61,419 nt of DNA, from the NCBI RefSeq assembly GCF_018860705.1, contig NZ_JAHKQA010000100.1, positions 1 through 61,419 of the forward strand. Direction: 5' to 3'. This DNA comes from Citreicella sp. C3M06. Its GTDB lineage: Bacteria > Pseudomonadota > Alphaproteobacteria > Rhodobacterales > Rhodobacteraceae. Position 1 is the first letter of the stretch; every line of letters begins with the position of its first letter. The notes below the pieces were generated by a model that was not told the DNA's origin, made no database searches, and saw only the letters and a program-made list of their open reading frames with translations. Both the position numbers and the translations under genes were made by a program. Shown here one piece after another: positions 1 through 7,605 of the stretch.

Positions 1-364
1 CGGATCAGCCGGTTGCCGATTTGCTCAGGCGCCCGGTCGACCGGCAGGCGCATGCGCAGCATGCTGCCAGGAGCGGGCCGTTCTTGATCCGCTCGACAAC
101 CTGATTTCGAAGCTCTGGATGCCGGATCAATTTGCGCTGACGGGCGCGCCGATGGATGGCTTTCTGATGCGCGGCAGCATAATGCTCGCCGTCATCGCCC
201 GGTAGGCTTTCGTCACTGAACCAGCTCCGCGTGATCTCGCAGTGGCTCGTGGCTTTTGAACGCTGCAACACCCCCGCCATCTCCCGGACGGGGATCTTCG
301 CCAGCCGCCAGCGTTCGATCTAAAGACGTTCCTTGACGCTCAGTTGCGTGTATACCGCTCCCAA
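1..364 (-). pseudogene. IS30-family transposase, N-terminal fragment, broken
   Basis: Read on the minus strand, the frame gives LGAVYTQLSVKERL, a stop, then IERWRLAKIPVREMAGVLQRS and a region ending VVERIKNG, which looks like the N-terminal HTH part of IS30-family transposases. The expected ATG is a TTG here (362-364); the second IS30 end at 2230-2313 keeps ATG at the same place. There is an in-frame stop at 320-322. A 44-bp hairpin element at 33-76 then splits the usual WSPEQI motif: the frame resumes as APEQIGNRLIR at about 1-32. The rest of the gene lies outside the window. It is clearly non-functional as read. Confidence 0.75.
33..76. repeat. 44-bp hairpin element, copy 1 (inside IS30 transposase relic)
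   Basis: This segment sits between the codons for KNG and PEQ of the IS30 relic and does not belong to a transposase. On the plus strand it contains GGCAG, a GCG bulge, CATGC, the triloop GCA, GCATG and CTGCC, followed by AGGAGCGG. It therefore folds as two 5-bp stems separated by a one-sided 3-nt bulge. It matches the segment at 1100-1143 in length, architecture and most bases. That it is an insertion is inferred from the interrupted family motif. Confidence 0.7.
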
Positions 365-432
365 GGCAGACTTTCTCCATTAGATAACCATCCGTTTTCT
401 AATGGGAGTCGCGCTTGAGGGTAGCGCGCAAC
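365..432 (-). mobile_element. IS30-family terminal region, copy 1
   Basis: About 68 bp upstream of the IS30 relic start are nearly identical to 2246-2313 (shared blocks include GTTTTCTAATGGGAGTCGC and TTGAGGGTAGCGCGCA). Similarity stops after GCGCGCA, so the element end is placed near 432. It is the terminal repeat and leader of the IS30 element. Confidence 0.6.
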
Positions 433-650
433 GGGTTTTATGTGAAGCAAGATCGGGAGGACCGGGGTCGCACATAGGGTGTGCTACGGTGACCCTCGTC
501 GCAGGCCGATCCGGCAACTAGGCGACATGACAACGGCAGGTCTCCGGTCACCCTTACTCACCACTCGCATCATGCACTTAATATCAGTGGATTGACGGAC
601 CCAGACTGAGGCTCATGATGAACCTATCAAGCTCGGGCTGGGGAAAAACG
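433..650. other. intergenic stretch between IS remnants
   Basis: This 218-bp stretch runs from the IS30 end to the small broken gene at 651. No convincing coding frame, RNA gene or repeat was recognised. Confidence 0.5.
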
Positions 651-899
651 ATGGCCAACGACGAGGACCCACCGCAGTACTTCTCCTTTCGGGAGCGTCA
701 ACGCCAGTAACAGCTTTCGCGCCAACGGGACGAGGAGCGTTTGGAGCGAGGCGAGCTCTCTGCGCGCGACCTGCAACGTGAGAACTACGCCTTTGCGCAT
801 GTCCCATTCAACTGGTTTTCGATCCGACGCAGGGATGGCTCCCATATGCGTATTCCCATACCGCCACGCCGGTCACTGACCGAACCGGAAGACCCATGA
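651..899 (+). pseudogene. small hypothetical gene with an in-frame stop
   Basis: From the ATG at 651 the frame reads MANDEDPPQYFSFRERQRQ, a TAA stop (708-710), then a charged stretch of about 62 residues containing QRDEERLERGELSARDLQ and FNWFSIRRRDG, ending at a TGA (897-899). The part after the stop looks like ordinary hydrophilic protein (many Arg/Glu, no further stops), so this may be one 82-codon gene broken by a nonsense change. I do not recognise the family. The 3' end touches the presumed left end of the IS3 element. Confidence 0.35.
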
Positions 900-1009
900 C
901 CTGCCCCCCCCCCCGCGGGTCCCTCATTCATGACGAGAGTCTGCAGGTTGGTGATGTGCTACCCGACGCGCCCTCGGCCGTTCTTAGAGTATCCGCGCTT
1001 GCATCAGGC

Positions 1010-1884
1010 TCACGGGCTGGTGTCGTGAGCTGATTTGATCAGGTCTGTCGGGACCTTGTTCCCGATGGCCCCGTGCGGTCTTTCTTCGTTGTCGTCTCTA
1101 CCACTGCCCGGCAGGCGATTGCGAAGCAATCTGCCGAGAGCGGCCAAGCCTCCAGCTTTTCGGCGGCATCTTCAAGGCTCATGAACCAGTGGCTGTTCAG
1201 GCATTCCGCCCGGAAGCGCCCGTTGAACGCCTCGATTAAGGCGTTGTCCGTGGGTTTTCCGGGGCGCGAGAAGTCCAGCGTCACACCCTTGGCGTAGGCC
1301 CATATCTCCATGTCCTTCGAGATGAACTCGCTGCCCTGATCGACGCGGATTGTGGCTGGATAGCCGCTGCGTTTGCACACCCGCTCGAGGGGCGCGACGA
1401 CGTCTTCGCCGCGGTAGGTGAAGCGTGCCTCGAGCACCGGCACATAGCGCGAGAATGTGTCCACCATCGTGAGCACGCGAAGCTTGCGCCCCGTCGCGAG
1501 CTGATCGTGGACGAAGTCCATAGCCCAGATATCGTTGGGATCGACAGCCTCCTTCCGGTCGTCGCGGAGCTTGGCCTTTACCCGCCGCTTCGGCGTCTTG
1601 TTCCCCAATTTCATGCCCAACTCATTGTAAATGCGATAAGTCTTCTTCGCGTTGATCTCCCAACTCTCGCGGCGCAACAGCACATGCACCCGCCTATAAC
1701 CGAAGCGGACACGGGTCTGGCAAATCTCTCGGATCCGCTGTTCCAAAGCGGCCTGCCCAGGTCGGCGAGACTTGTCGCGATAGCTCCTTGGATCGGACCG
1801 GATCACCTCGCAGGCGCGGCGGATCGACACCTGCCAATCCGCCCGCATCTCATCGACCAGCGTCCTCTTCCGGGCAGGCCTCAA
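1010..1884 (-). pseudogene. IS3-family transposase OrfB (DDE integrase), frame broken near the C-terminus
   Basis: The frame starts MRPARKRTLVDEMRADWQVS and carries the HTH_21 region (RVRFGYRRVHVLL) and the DDE integrase core: Asp in IWAMDFVHD, Asp in RVDQGSEF and Glu in NALIEAFNG. After EKLEAW the normal continuation RDYNEERPHGAIGNK is displaced by a 44-bp hairpin element (1100-1143) and shifted out of frame; the original ending SAHDTSP with its stop lies at 1010-1012. The uninterrupted frame instead runs to 1039 with an unrelated tail. All three catalytic residues survive, but the C-terminal part is lost. Confidence 0.8.
1100..1143. repeat. 44-bp hairpin element, copy 2 (inside IS3 orfB)
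   Basis: This segment lies between the codons for EAW and RDYNEERPH of orfB. It reads ...GGCAG, GCG, ATTGC, triloop GAA, GCAAT, CTGCC, GAGAGCGG. Compared with copy 1 at 33-76, the inner stem differs at two base pairs and both changes are compensated on the other arm, while the outer stem, bulge and GAGCGG-like tail are kept. Length (44 bp) and orientation on the plus strand are the same. Confidence 0.7.
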
Positions 1885-2146
1885 AGCTTTCGCTTGATGA
1901 CGTCCTGCAACATCTCCTTGTCCAGCGCGAGATCGGCGGCGATCTTCTTCAACCGCGCGTTCTCCTGCTCAAGCTCCCGCAGCCGCTTCATCTCGGACGG
2001 CATCAATCCCGCGTACTTCTTCTTCCAATTGAAGAAGGTCGCCGTGCTGATCCCCGCCTTGCGGCAGACCTCTACGACAGGCGTGCCATCCTCCGCCTGC
2101 TTGAGATGAACGCCTTCTGCGCGTCCGTGAACTTCGATGCCTTCAT
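1881..2146 (-). pseudogene. IS3-family transposase OrfA, 1-bp frameshift
   Basis: The start at 2146 reads MKASKFTDAQKAFI and then goes out of frame; the correct continuation (LKQAEDGTPVVEVCRKAGIS, then TATFFNWKKKYAG and a leucine-zipper-like LRELEQENARLKKIAADL) is in the next frame. One base is missing near 2105. The HTH_Tnp_1 domain and coiled coil are typical of IS3/IS407 OrfA. The end overlaps the OrfB start by 4 bp. A start at 2171 would give an unbroken 96-residue frame, but with an unusual N-terminus. Confidence 0.7.
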
Positions 2147-2229
2147 GCGTTTCCGCTCCTCTCCCAGCCAAGGATTCCGCCCGGAAAACTCTAAGCTGGA
2201 ACGGGGGCGTTTTCGGGGATCACATCACG

Positions 2230-2313
2230 CGTAAACCGCTCCCATGGCAGACACTCTACAATAGATGACCATCTGTTTTCTAATGGGAGTCGCACTTGAG
2301 GGTAGCGCGCACC
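2230..2313 (-). mobile_element. IS30-family terminal region, copy 2, cut by the IS3 element
   Basis: This is a near-copy of 350-432. It keeps the IS30 transposase start codon (ATG, 2243-2245, minus strand) and the first codons MGAVYA, after which the frame runs into the IS3 terminus. It was probably one IS30 element into which the IS3 element inserted, or a second IS30 copy. Confidence 0.55.
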
Positions 2314-2681
2314 ACAGTACCAAGCATAATCTGATAAGATTTCCCTTGGATAAGGGGTCCAGTTAACCATCTGCTTTGGCAGCATTTATCCGCTTTTGCA
2401 CGGCTGTCAAACGCGCGAGCGACTTGCGCAGCGCATGTTGCATCAACGCGGGGTCAAGGCACCGGCGAGGCCATCCTCGCATGCCGGGGTCATGCGGTGT
2501 GGCTTGCCGCTCCTTGCCTTGCAGGCGGGTGCGCGGCGCACCGGCAACGGCGGGCGACGGCCCACCGCACGGGAGATTCCCTTCCAGAACTGGCGTTGTC
2601 CGGCACACAAGGTGCTTTGCCTTTGGGCCGCTGCTGCGCCACAAAGGGCAGGCCCAGACACGCCCAAAGGACCGCGCTCGC
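2314..2681. other. 368-bp stretch before the acyl-CoA ligase gene
   Basis: A plus-strand frame stays open upstream of 2682 (back to 2376), but its translation is Arg/Cys-rich, low-complexity and unlike any ligase N-terminus. No other gene, terminator or known operator was recognised. In particular I saw no clear BioR-type palindrome. Confidence 0.4.
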
Positions 2682-3839
2682 ATGACTTTTGCCACCTTCC
2701 ACTGGCACCCCGAAAGCCGCCTGTGGCGACATGGCGATGCATGCGCGTCGCATTTGCTGGACAAGCTGCAGGCGGCGCTGGCGCAGGGCGCTTCGCTCGC
2801 CATCGGGCCAAACGGGATCGACTCCCTGGCCGGCGCGCCGCGCGGGCTGTTGCAGACCCGATCCTCGGGGACGACCGGCAGCGCCAAGGCGATCCGGCGC
2901 AGCCATGGCTCGTGGATCTCCAGCTTTGCGGTGAATGCTGACGCGCTGGGGATCACGCCGCGCGACAGCTATGGCATCCTTGGCGCGCCCGCCCAGTCGC
3001 TGGCGCTGTATGGCCTCGTCGAGGCGGCATTTCTGGGCGCGGATTTGCACAGTCTTCAGAGGCTACGGCCGGCGCGGCAGGCCGCACTTATGGTGGAGGG
3101 TGGCGTGACCATCCTCTATGCCACGCCGACCCAGCTGCGGCTGCTGTGCGAGGTCGGCCAGCCGATGCCGAGCCTCCGGCACATCCTGTGCGGCGGCGGG
3201 CGGATGCCGGACGGGCTGCGCGCGCGGGTTGCGCAGCTGTGCCCCGGCGCGGCGCTGCGTGAATTCTACGGCGCCGCCGAGACCAGCTTCATCGCCTGGG
3301 GCGACGCGGACACGCCAGAGGGCGCCGTGGGCCGCGCCTATCCCGGTGCCGAGATCCGGATCGACGCCGCGCCGGGCGGCTTTGGCGAGATCTGGGTGCG
3401 CAGCCCCTATCTGTTCGACGGTTATGCCGAGGGCGACAGCGCCGACACCCGCTGGCAGGACGGATTCGTCACCGTGGGCGAGATCGGGCGGATCGAGGGC
3501 GGAGTTCTAACCGTCGCCGGGCGGCGCTCTCGCATGGTCACCATTGCCGACACCAATGTCTTTCCCGAGGACATCGAGGCGCTCTTGCTTGGCGATCCGG
3601 CTGTCAGCCATTGCGCGGTGCTCCCTCGCCGTGATCCGCGTCGCGGCACGCAGCTGGTGGCAGTGATCGCTGGCAACTGCCCCCCTGCGCTCGAGGATCA
3701 TTTGCTGAGGCTCTGCCGCGCCGGGGTCGGGGCGCTTGCCGCGCCGCGCCGGGTGATCGGCATCAGCGACTTTGACTTGACCGCGACAGGCAAACCCGAC
3801 CTGCGCGCCCTCGCAAAGCGGCTGGAGGATCTGCCATGA
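2682..3839 (+). CDS. AMP-forming acyl-CoA synthetase (YhfT-like), short form
   Basis: This 385-residue protein belongs to the ANL superfamily, which activates carboxylic acids to acyl-AMP and then acyl-CoA. Visible motifs in order: the phosphate loop TRSSGTTGSAKAIRRSH near residue 62, YGAAETSF (A5) near residue 195, DGFVTVGEIGR (A7), GRRSRMVTIADTNVFPEDIEAL (A8 hinge), and TATGKPDLRAL with the C-terminal catalytic lysine. It is short for the family (about 480-550), with a reduced N-terminal subdomain. Start 2682 is chosen because upstream codons look non-coding. It overlaps the next gene by 4 bp. The ligase-thiolase-BioY association resembles the Bacillus yhfT-yhfS-yhfU (bioYB) locus, so a role linked to biotin or its fatty-acyl precursors is inferred; the substrate is unknown. 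Confidence 0.8.
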   Translation: MTFATFHWHPESRLWRHGDACASHLLDKLQAALAQGASLAIGPNGIDSLAGAPRGLLQTRSSGTTGSAKAIRRSHGSWISSFAVNADALGITPRDSYGILGAPAQSLALYGLVEAAFLGADLHSLQRLRPARQAALMVEGGVTILYATPTQLRLLCEVGQPMPSLRHILCGGGRMPDGLRARVAQLCPGAALREFYGAAETSFIAWGDADTPEGAVGRAYPGAEIRIDAAPGGFGEIWVRSPYLFDGYAEGDSADTRWQDGFVTVGEIGRIEGGVLTVAGRRSRMVTIADTNVFPEDIEALLLGDPAVSHCAVLPRRDPRRGTQLVAVIAGNCPPALEDHLLRLCRAGVGALAAPRRVIGISDFDLTATGKPDLRALAKRLEDLP

Positions 3840-4939
3840 GCGGCGTGCGCATCGTTGCGGCGCTGCGCACGCCGGTCGCCCCGCGCGGCGGTGCGCTGTC
3901 GCGGATGTTGCTGCATGAGCTTGCCGCGCCCGTCTTGAACGCGGCTCTGGCGGCGGCAGGGCTGGCGCCCGAACAGGTCGATGAGCTGGTGCTTGGCAAT
4001 GCGCTTGGCGCAGGCGGCAACCCGGCGCGGCTGGTGGCGCTTGCGGCCGGGCTGCCCGAACGCGTCGCGGGCCTGACCATCGACCGGCAATGCTGCGCCG
4101 GGCTGGATGCGCTGGTGCTTGGGGCGGCGCTGATCGCCTCGGGGCAGGCGGAGGTGGTGGCGGCTGGCGGGGTGGAATCCTATTCCCGGCGGCCCTTGCG
4201 GCTGCGCACCGATCCGGATGGCGGCACACCGCAAGCTTACGACCGCCCGCCTTTCACCCCCTTTCCAGAGCGTGACCCGGATATGGACACCGCCGCCGAT
4301 ACGCTGGCGCAGCGGGCTGGCTTTGATCGCGCCGCGCAGGACGATTGGGCCGTGGACAGCCATCGCAAGGCCCGCGCCGCCGATCTTCGGGAGGAGATCG
4401 TGCCTCTGGCGGGGCTTGCGCGCGATGCCTTCACCCGCGATCTGTCGCCTCGGCTTGCGGCGCGGGCGCGGGTGCTGACCGGCAGCATCACCCCGGCCAA
4501 TGCCGCCGTCGCTGCTGATGGCGCGGCGATCTGCATCATGGTGTCGGATCGCGTCGCCGCGCGGCTGGGGCAGGGCGGCCTTCGCTGGGGCGGTGGTCTG
4601 ACCCTTGGCGCGCGCCCCGATCTGCCCGGCCTTGCGCCGGTTGCCGCCATCAAGGCCTTGCTGAATCGCAACCGGCTTCACCCGCAGGACTTGCGCGTGG
4701 CCGAGATCATGGAGGCCTACGCCGTGCAGGCGCTGGCCTGTATCGCGGGCGCGCAGATCGACCCGCAAATCGTCAACCCCGGCGGCGGCGGGCTGGCGCG
4801 CGGCCATCCGGTTGGCGCTTCGGGGGCGATCAACGCGGTACGGCTATTTCATGAACTGCGGGGCAGGGGGGGCAGCGGCATCGCCGCCATCGCGGCGGCG
4901 GGTGGGCTAGGTAGCGCGGTGCTGATGTCCGCCGACTAG
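3836..4939 (+). CDS. divergent thiolase-family protein (YhfS-like)
   Basis: This 367-residue protein has the thiolase fold. The acyl-accepting cysteine lies in DRQCCAGLDAL near residue 84, and the C-terminal NPGGGGLARGHPVGASGA carries the catalytic histidine. The second catalytic cysteine, normally in a CxGGG motif near the end, is absent: the matching stretch reads IAAAGGLGSAV. The usual NEAFA motif is also changed (MEAYA). It may therefore not be an ordinary acetyl-CoA acetyltransferase; a condensing, hydrolytic or binding role is possible. It is translationally coupled to the ligase (ATGA overlap) and ends tail-to-tail with the nitroreductase on a shared CTAG. Confidence 0.8.
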   Translation: MSGVRIVAALRTPVAPRGGALSRMLLHELAAPVLNAALAAAGLAPEQVDELVLGNALGAGGNPARLVALAAGLPERVAGLTIDRQCCAGLDALVLGAALIASGQAEVVAAGGVESYSRRPLRLRTDPDGGTPQAYDRPPFTPFPERDPDMDTAADTLAQRAGFDRAAQDDWAVDSHRKARAADLREEIVPLAGLARDAFTRDLSPRLAARARVLTGSITPANAAVAADGAAICIMVSDRVAARLGQGGLRWGGGLTLGARPDLPGLAPVAAIKALLNRNRLHPQDLRVAEIMEAYAVQALACIAGAQIDPQIVNPGGGGLARGHPVGASGAINAVRLFHELRGRGGSGIAAIAAAGGLGSAVLMSAD

Positions 4940-5613
4940 AAGCCCCTGAGCGTCGCGAACTCTTCAAGGGGCGCGCGCTCGGTCCGCACGGAATTGGCCG
5001 GGGCATCCGGATCGGCGCGCCCGAGCGCGAGGCCGCATACCACCATCTCGTCAGCGCCAAGGCCAAGCGCTGCGTGGGCGACATCGGCATGATTGGCCAG
5101 CGCGCCGATGCCGCAGCTGGCGTAGCCCATGCCTTCGGCGGCGATCATCAGCGCCATCAGCGACAGGCCCAGATCCATGAAGCAGCCCTTGCCCATCGCC
5201 GGGTCGATGGTCACGACGATGCCGACCGGCGCATCGAAGAAGCCGTAGTTGCGGGCAAACTGGGCGCGTCGCCCCGGCAGATCGCGCCGTTCGATCCCCA
5301 GCGCTGCATACAGAGCATGGCCCGCCGCGCGCTGGCGGGCCTTCAGGGCGGGCGGCATTGGCTGCGGAAAATAAGAGTATTGCGACACTTGCGCCCGGCC
5401 CGCGCTGGCCGCATCCACCAGCGCCACGCTGAGCTTTGCCAAGGGCGCACCGGTCAGTGCATGGAACCGCCCGGGCTGTAGATTGGCCCCGCTTGGCGCG
5501 GTGCGCGCGGCGCGCAACATGCGTTCCACATCGCCGCGCGGCACTGGATCCGGCAGAAACCCGCGGACAGAGCGCCGCGCGAATAGCAGCGCCTCTGCCG
5601 CGCTCAGGCTCAT
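4936..5613 (-). CDS. nitroreductase-family flavoprotein
   Basis: This 225-residue protein has the nitroreductase signature: an N-terminal RRSVRGFLPDPVP FMN-binding stretch, AARTAPSGANLQPGRF, and the C-terminal region GYASCGIGALANHADVAHAALGL and VCGLALGRADPDAPAN. The family uses FMN and NAD(P)H to reduce nitro groups, quinones or enones. Start 5613 overlaps the bioY stop by 4 bp, so it is the last gene of the bioMNY operon. Its physiological substrate cannot be told from sequence; a link to biotin is only positional. Confidence 0.85.
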   Translation of the reverse strand: MSLSAAEALLFARRSVRGFLPDPVPRGDVERMLRAARTAPSGANLQPGRFHALTGAPLAKLSVALVDAASAGRAQVSQYSYFPQPMPPALKARQRAAGHALYAALGIERRDLPGRRAQFARNYGFFDAPVGIVVTIDPAMGKGCFMDLGLSLMALMIAAEGMGYASCGIGALANHADVAHAALGLGADEMVVCGLALGRADPDAPANSVRTERAPLEEFATLRGF

Positions 5614-6152
5614 GCGCGCGACAGCACGCTGGCTGGGCGCGCCCGCGCCAGCGCCGAGGTGATCAGACCGGCCAGAACCGCCTTGATGACATCGCCCGGC
5701 AGGAAGGCGGTGACCAGAAGCGCGGCCTCGGGGAGGGTCTTGCCAAGCGTCACCGACATGCCGACGATGCCGAAAGCGTAGACCACAGCGATGCCGCCGA
5801 TCAGCGAGGCCACCGCCGCCACCAGCGCCAGCTTGCCGCGCCAGCGCTCGACGATCAGCCCGGTGACAAAGGCGGCAATCGGCCAGCTCACCAGAAAACC
5901 CACGGTGGGCGAGGCAAACACCCCAAGCCCGCCGCGCCCGCCCGCCAGAAGCGGCAGCCCCAGCGCCACCAGCGCCACGAACAGCAGCGCTGCCAGCGCG
6001 CCGCGCCGCGCCCCCAACACCGTGCCGCACAGCATCACGCCCAGCGTCTGCGCGGTGATTGGAACGCCAAAGGCGAGGGTGAATTTCGGGATCAGTCCGA
6101 GCCCGGCGATCAGCGCGGCAAACAGCGCGATCATGGTGAGATTGCGTTCCAA
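5610..6152 (-). CDS. bioY: biotin ECF transporter substrate-binding protein BioY
   Basis: This is a 180-residue integral membrane protein with about six hydrophobic segments and the BioY signatures VPITAQTLGVMLCG and GRGGLGVFASPTVGFLVSWP. BioY is the S-component that binds biotin in the inner membrane. With BioM and BioN it forms a high-affinity group I ECF transporter. It is the third gene of a minus-strand operon bioM-bioN-bioY, 11 bp after bioN. BioY can transport biotin alone in some bacteria, but the dedicated M and N partners are present here. Confidence 0.93.
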   Translation of the reverse strand: MERNLTMIALFAALIAGLGLIPKFTLAFGVPITAQTLGVMLCGTVLGARRGALAALLFVALVALGLPLLAGGRGGLGVFASPTVGFLVSWPIAAFVTGLIVERWRGKLALVAAVASLIGGIAVVYAFGIVGMSVTLGKTLPEAALLVTAFLPGDVIKAVLAGLITSALARARPASVLSRA

Positions 6153-6163
6153 GGGCGGTCCTC

Positions 6164-6781
6164 CTAAGGGTTCAGGTCGGGCGGTTCCAGCCCGCCCCGG
6201 GCGCGCAGCGCCTCGGCGACCTGTTCTGCATCATCGATGGCCAGTGCCGCAAGGGGCATTACGATGCGCCAGCCTGCCCGCCGCCGCGACCGCGCCCGCC
6301 ATGCGTCGGACAAAAGCCCGCCCTTGCGGGCGATCGCCGGGGTGAACCGCACCACCAGCGCCACCGACAATTCCAGTGCGCGGGTCGACAGGCCGAAGCG
6401 GCGCAGCGGCGCCAGCACTGCGGATGCCACGGCGATCATGTCGGTCAGCCGCGTCGTCATGGTGACGAAATTGGCAAGGCTCAGCGCCGCCATCAGGCGC
6501 AGCGCCACCTTGATGCCTTCGCCGATCTGCCCGGTCAGCCCGTGCCACAGCGCGATCAGCGCGAGGAACGGCAGTAGGATGCGCAGGCTGGCCGCGGCGG
6601 CGCGGGAAAAGCGCCACCCGCAGCTAAGGATCAGCGCCAGCACCGCGACGCAGGCCAGCGCCAGCGCGCCGGGCGAGGGCAGGGCGAACAGCCCCACCGT
6701 CGCCGCCGACAGCGCCGCCAGCTTGAGGCCGGCGGGCAGCCGGTGCGCCCATGTGTCAACCGGCGAGGTCAGAGAGATCAT
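6164..6781 (-). CDS. bioN: biotin ECF transporter transmembrane protein BioN
   Basis: This 205-residue EcfT-type transmembrane coupling protein has four to five hydrophobic segments in the first 120 residues and the two cytoplasmic Ala-Arg-rich coupling motifs (DAWRARSRRRAG and EALRARGG) that contact the ATPase grooves. Start 6781 (MISLTSPVDTWAHRL) is chosen because it matches the family N-terminus; it overlaps the end of bioM by 26 bp. Together with BioM it energises BioY. Confidence 0.9.
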   Translation of the reverse strand: MISLTSPVDTWAHRLPAGLKLAALSAATVGLFALPSPGALALACVAVLALILSCGWRFSRAAAASLRILLPFLALIALWHGLTGQIGEGIKVALRLMAALSLANFVTMTTRLTDMIAVASAVLAPLRRFGLSTRALELSVALVVRFTPAIARKGGLLSDAWRARSRRRAGWRIVMPLAALAIDDAEQVAEALRARGGLEPPDLNP

Positions 6782-7469
6782 CGCAGCCCCCCCAATCGCG
6801 CATCTGCGCTTCGAACGCGGGCAGCACCGCGCCGGGCGGGCCATCAGCCCGCAGCGTGCCGTCGTCGATCCAGATGATCCGCTCGTAATCGCGCACGCTG
6901 CCCGGATCATGGGTGATCTGGATCAGCCGGGCCTCTGCCTGATCAAAGGCACGCGAAAGCTGCATCCGTGTCGGGATATCCAGCCCCGAGAACGGCTCGT
7001 CGAGCAGGATCAACCGAGGGCGCATCGCCAGCACCGCCATCAGGCAAACCAGCTGCTTTTGCCCCTGCGACAGCCCGTGGGTCGGCGCATCGGCCCAATG
7101 CGCCTTGCCGAATTGCGCAAGGATCGCAGCGGTCTGCGCGGCGGCATCCGGTTTCGACTGGCCAAGCTGGGTCAGGCCAAAGGCGATCTCTTCGCTGACG
7201 GTGGGAAAGATGATCTGATGGTCGGGGTTCTGGAACAGGATGCCAACGCTGCGCAGCGCCGCCTTGCGATCACGCGCCATGTCGCGCCCGTCGATGCGGG
7301 CGCTGCCGGTGTCCGGGGCCTGAAGCCCGGCGATGATCCGCGCCAGCGTCGTCTTGCCCGATCCGTTGCGCCCGACGATGCCGATGCGCCGCTCGTCCGC
7401 ACGCAACGAGATGTCGCGCAGGGCCAACGTCTCTCCGAGGGTCACCGAAACGTTGCTGAGTTCCAGCAT
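6756..7469 (-). CDS. bioM: biotin ECF transporter ATPase BioM
   Basis: This 237-residue ABC ATPase has Walker A GRNGSGKTT (about residues 34-42), Q-loop FQNPDHQ, signature HGLSQGQKQ, Walker B RLILLDEP with the following FSGLD, and switch histidine ITHD. It is the usual length of a single-domain ECF ATPase. It is the first gene of bioMNY. The 136 bp upstream (7470-7605) show no BioR or BirA palindrome that I could recognise, so regulation is open. Confidence 0.9.
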   Translation of the reverse strand: MLELSNVSVTLGETLALRDISLRADERRIGIVGRNGSGKTTLARIIAGLQAPDTGSARIDGRDMARDRKAALRSVGILFQNPDHQIIFPTVSEEIAFGLTQLGQSKPDAAAQTAAILAQFGKAHWADAPTHGLSQGQKQLVCLMAVLAMRPRLILLDEPFSGLDIPTRMQLSRAFDQAEARLIQITHDPGSVRDYERIIWIDDGTLRADGPPGAVLPAFEAQMRDWGGCDDLSDLAG

Positions 7470-7605
7470 TTGCGTCGTGTTCCTTGCGCTGCGCAGACCG
7501 CCCGCGCGCCGCGAAGATCCGGGCGCAACCGCAAGCCTGCTAGGTCGCGGCCGCTTATGCCCCGCAGCGCTGGCAAGGCCAAGGCAGAACGCGCGATGCG
7601 GGGGG

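Larger units (their letters stand above)
898..2228 (-). mobile_element. IS3-family (IS407-like) insertion sequence, degraded
   Basis: The element contains orfA and orfB of an IS3-type transposase on the minus strand. The right end lies near 2220-2228, where the C-rich terminus interrupts the start of an IS30 transposase. The left end is tentatively placed at the TGACCTGCCC-type terminus near 898. Exact terminal repeats and target duplication cannot be fixed by eye. Both reading frames are damaged (a 1-bp loss in orfA, a 44-bp element in orfB), so the copy should be unable to move by itself. Confidence 0.65.

Noticed and set aside
2376-2681. N-terminal extension of the acyl-CoA ligase by 102 codons
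   Set aside because: The extension is rich in Arg and Cys with no ligase similarity; the family-like sequence starts at 2682.
7470-7605. Search for a BioR or BirA operator before bioM
   Set aside because: No TTAT-N2-ATAA-like or longer palindrome was found, so no regulatory site is claimed.
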